From the NCBI GenBank assembly GCA_008729055.1, contig SDUX01000004.1, positions 6,960,559-7,024,558 of the forward strand: a stretch of 64,000 bases of DNA. The letters run 5' to 3'. A model generated the notes under the pieces. It was given only the letters and a program-made list of their open reading frames with translations, made no database searches and was not told the origin of the DNA. Shown piece by piece: positions 62,412-64,000 of the stretch. Every line of letters begins with the position of its first letter. The stretch's first letter is position 1. Position numbers and translations under genes: made by a program. Source of the stretch: Pyropia haitanensis (Eukaryota > Rhodophyta > Bangiophyceae > Bangiales > Bangiaceae).

Positions 62412-64000
62412 TCAGCGCGCCGACCGACTCGACCATCTCGGGGAGGTGGGCGCCGCCGCCGCCGCCGCCGCCGCCGCCCCCCCCCCCCCTCCCCTTCCCG
62501 CCGATGCCTTGCCGCCGGCGCGGCGCGCCCCCCCCCGGGCCGCCGCGGCGGCCGCCGCCGCCGCTCGTGCCGCCGCCGCCGCCCGCGCGCGGCGGTCGCG
62601 GCGGATGGCCTGGACCGCCGCGGCGGCGGCGCCGCCCTTGGCCACCACCGCCGCCTCGGCGGCGGCGAGCCGGTCGGTCCGCGTCGCGAGCTCCGCCGCG
62701 TCCCGCGTGGCCGCGTCCGCTGCGGCGGTGGTCGCCTTGGCCACCGCCGCGCGGGCGGCGTCCACCTCCCGCGACAGCGCGCGGCCAGCGCGCTCCGCGT
62801 CGGCCACCCGCCCCGCCGCGAGGGTGCGGTCATTCGCCAGCCGACGCGCCTCGGCGGCCGCCGCGGCGGTGCGGGCCGTGGCCTCGGCCGCCGCCGCGTC
62901 GGCCGCGGCGAGCCGGCCGGGCAGCGCCTCCTCCATCACCGCCGCCGCGGTGGTGGCCGCGGAGAGGCGGCGGGGGAGCGACGCCGCGTCTGCCGCGGCG
63001 GAACGGGCGGCCGCGCGGGCCGCCTTGGCCGCCCGCTCGGCGGCGGCCGCGTCGGCGGCCAGGGCGTCGGCGGCCGCTTCGGCCGTCGCCGCCGCAGCCG
63101 CTGCGGCGTCGCGGTCGGCCGTGGCGGCCGCTTCGGTGGCCGCCGCGGCCGCCGCGTCTGCCGCGGCCTCGTTGGCGGCGGCGGTTGCCTCCGCGGCCGC
63201 CTCCGCGGCCGCCGAGGCCGTGACGCGTGCCTTGGCGGCTGCCCCGTCAGCGGCGGCGGCCGCCGCGTCCGCGGCGCGCCGGTCCTCCTCGGCGGCGGCG
63301 ACCGCGCGCGCCGCCACCGCCGCCCGTGACCTCGACGCGTCGGTCGCGGCGGCCGCCGCCCCTGTTGGCGGCGCCGTCGACGACGCGGCCTTGGTCGCAG
63401 CGGTAGCGTCGGCTGCCGCTGCTGCCGCGTCGTCGGCGGCCGCGACCGCCGCCGCCTTCGCCGCCACCGCCGCCGCCCGCCGGCCCGCCGCGGCCGCAGC
63501 CCGTGACCGTCCCACCGCGGCACGGTCGGCGGCAGCGGCCGCGGCGGCAGTCGCGTCGGCGGCCGCGTCGCGGTCGGCGGCGGCGGCGGCGGTGGCCGTT
63601 TGGGCAGCGGCACGGTCCGCGGCCGCCGCCGCGGTCGCGGCGGTGGCCGCGTCGGTGGCGGCGGCCGCCGCCGCCACCGCGTCGGCCGCGGTCGCCCGTG
63701 ACGCGGCGGCCGCGTCGGCTGCCCGCGTCGCGTCGGCAGCCGCGGCTGCCGCCGCGTCGCGGAGGCCATCGGCGGCAGCCGCCGCGTCAGCGGCAGCCGC
63801 CTCGTCGGCCGCCGCCGCGGCGGTGCCCGCGGCCAGCCGCCGCTGCGCGTCGGCCGCCGCGGCGGCCGCGGCGTCGGCCGCGTGCCGCACGGCCGCCGCG
63901 TCAGCCGCCGCGGCCGCCGCCGCGTCGCGGTCGGCCGCGGCGGTGGCGGCGGCCGCGTCGGCCGCGGCGCGTGCCGCGGCAGCGGCGGTGACCTCCTCGG
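62412..64000 (-). CDS. Ala-rich coiled-coil protein with C-terminal membrane helix, partial
   Basis: The 5' end lies beyond the right edge; at least 529 codons are visible with no stop. More than half the residues are Ala, spaced by Asp, Glu, Arg and Thr in repeating AADAAAA-like words, so it should form long helices or a coiled coil. Less biased parts are RRLANDRTLAAGRVADAERA and LSREVDAARAAVAKATTAAA. The frame stops at 62412, but a 13-base run (62477-62489) precedes it; with one added base the protein continues AHLPEMVESVGALTVLVGGF then GIFLRSFGG, a single hydrophobic helix near the C-terminus. That suggests a tail-anchored or organelle-membrane protein. Family not recognised; the composition makes homology calls unreliable. 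Confidence 0.55.
   Translation of the reverse strand, partial: EEVTAAAAARAAADAAAATAAADRDAAAAAAADAAAVRHAADAAAAAAADAQRRLAAGTAAAAADEAAAADAAAAADGLRDAAAAAAADATRAADAAAASRATAADAVAAAAAATDAATAATAAAAADRAAAQTATAAAAADRDAAADATAAAAAAADRAAVGRSRAAAAAGRRAAAVAAKAAAVAAADDAAAAAADATAATKAASSTAPPTGAAAAATDASRSRAAVAARAVAAAEEDRRAADAAAAAADGAAAKARVTASAAAEAAAEATAAANEAAADAAAAAATEAAATADRDAAAAAAATAEAAADALAADAAAAERAAKAARAAARSAAADAASLPRRLSAATTAAAVMEEALPGRLAAADAAAAEATARTAAAAAEARRLANDRTLAAGRVADAERAGRALSREVDAARAAVAKATTAAADAATRDAAELATRTDRLAAAEAAVVAKGGAAAAAVQAIRRDRRARAAAAARAAAAAAAAARGGARRAGGKASAGRGGGGGAAAAAAAAAPTSPRWSSRSAR

Overview
This window is nuclear DNA of a photosynthetic eukaryote. Eukaryotic genes (CUL3, RAD50, CDC26, calmodulin, an AMPK-related kinase, mitochondrial mS35, a C2H2 zinc-finger protein) sit beside nuclear genes for plastid proteins (PGRL1, an LPA1/REP27-like protein, FabZ, a Der/EngA GTPase, a Ycf20-like protein). 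The sequence is very GC-rich, full of G/C homopolymers and Ala/Gly/Pro low-complexity codons. Genes are well spaced and have few introns; RAD50, CUL3 and the M1 aminopeptidase have none visible. A tRNA-Ser with an extra insertion in the D-loop recalls the ectopic tRNA introns of the red alga Cyanidioschyzon. A GC-rich bangiophyte red alga of the Porphyra/Pyropia kind fits best. This is an inference; other GC-rich algae are not excluded.

Layout. 1-4190: a satellite-like array of 167-bp units with higher-order structure. 4.3-9.4 kb: CDC26 (-) and CUL3 (+). 10.1-13.4 kb: a PITH-domain protein (-) and a CHORD-like zinc protein (-). 13.8-17.9 kb: a PepN-type aminopeptidase (+) and a histidine phosphatase (-). 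19.4-25.2 kb: RAD50 (-) and mS35 (+), divergent. 25.5-27.0 kb: a BRSK/Gin4-like kinase (-, 2 exons). 27.9-30.1 kb: an unrecognised acidic protein (+). 30.4-33.5 kb: FabZ (-, 2 exons) and MGST3 (-, 4 exons). 34.2-37.4 kb: calmodulin (+, 2 exons) and MOCS3/UBA4 (-). 38.1-42.8 kb: LPA1-like (+, 2 exons), a LYR protein (-), PGRL1 (+). 44.1-46.7 kb: Der GTPase (+), with a decayed copy of its 3' end downstream. 46.7-51.5 kb: gene-poor, with a ~1-kb element bounded by inverted repeats and TA. 51.5-56.5 kb: C2H2 zinc-finger protein (+, 4 exons). 57.3-59.1 kb: Ycf20-like (+, 3 exons). 61.4 kb: tRNA-Ser(UGA). 62.4-64.0 kb: an Ala-rich coiled-coil protein (-) running off the right edge.

There are no operons; neighbours are mostly divergent or convergent and functionally unrelated. 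Three plastid genes concern photosynthetic electron transport or photosystem biogenesis (PGRL1, LPA1-like, Ycf20-like), but each has its own promoter region. Two genome-wide properties show up. First, splice donors are strongly biased to GTACGT (8 of 12 introns reconstructed here). Second, reading frames repeatedly break inside G/C runs in a way repaired by adding bases, which points to under-counted homopolymers in the assembly rather than many pseudogenes.
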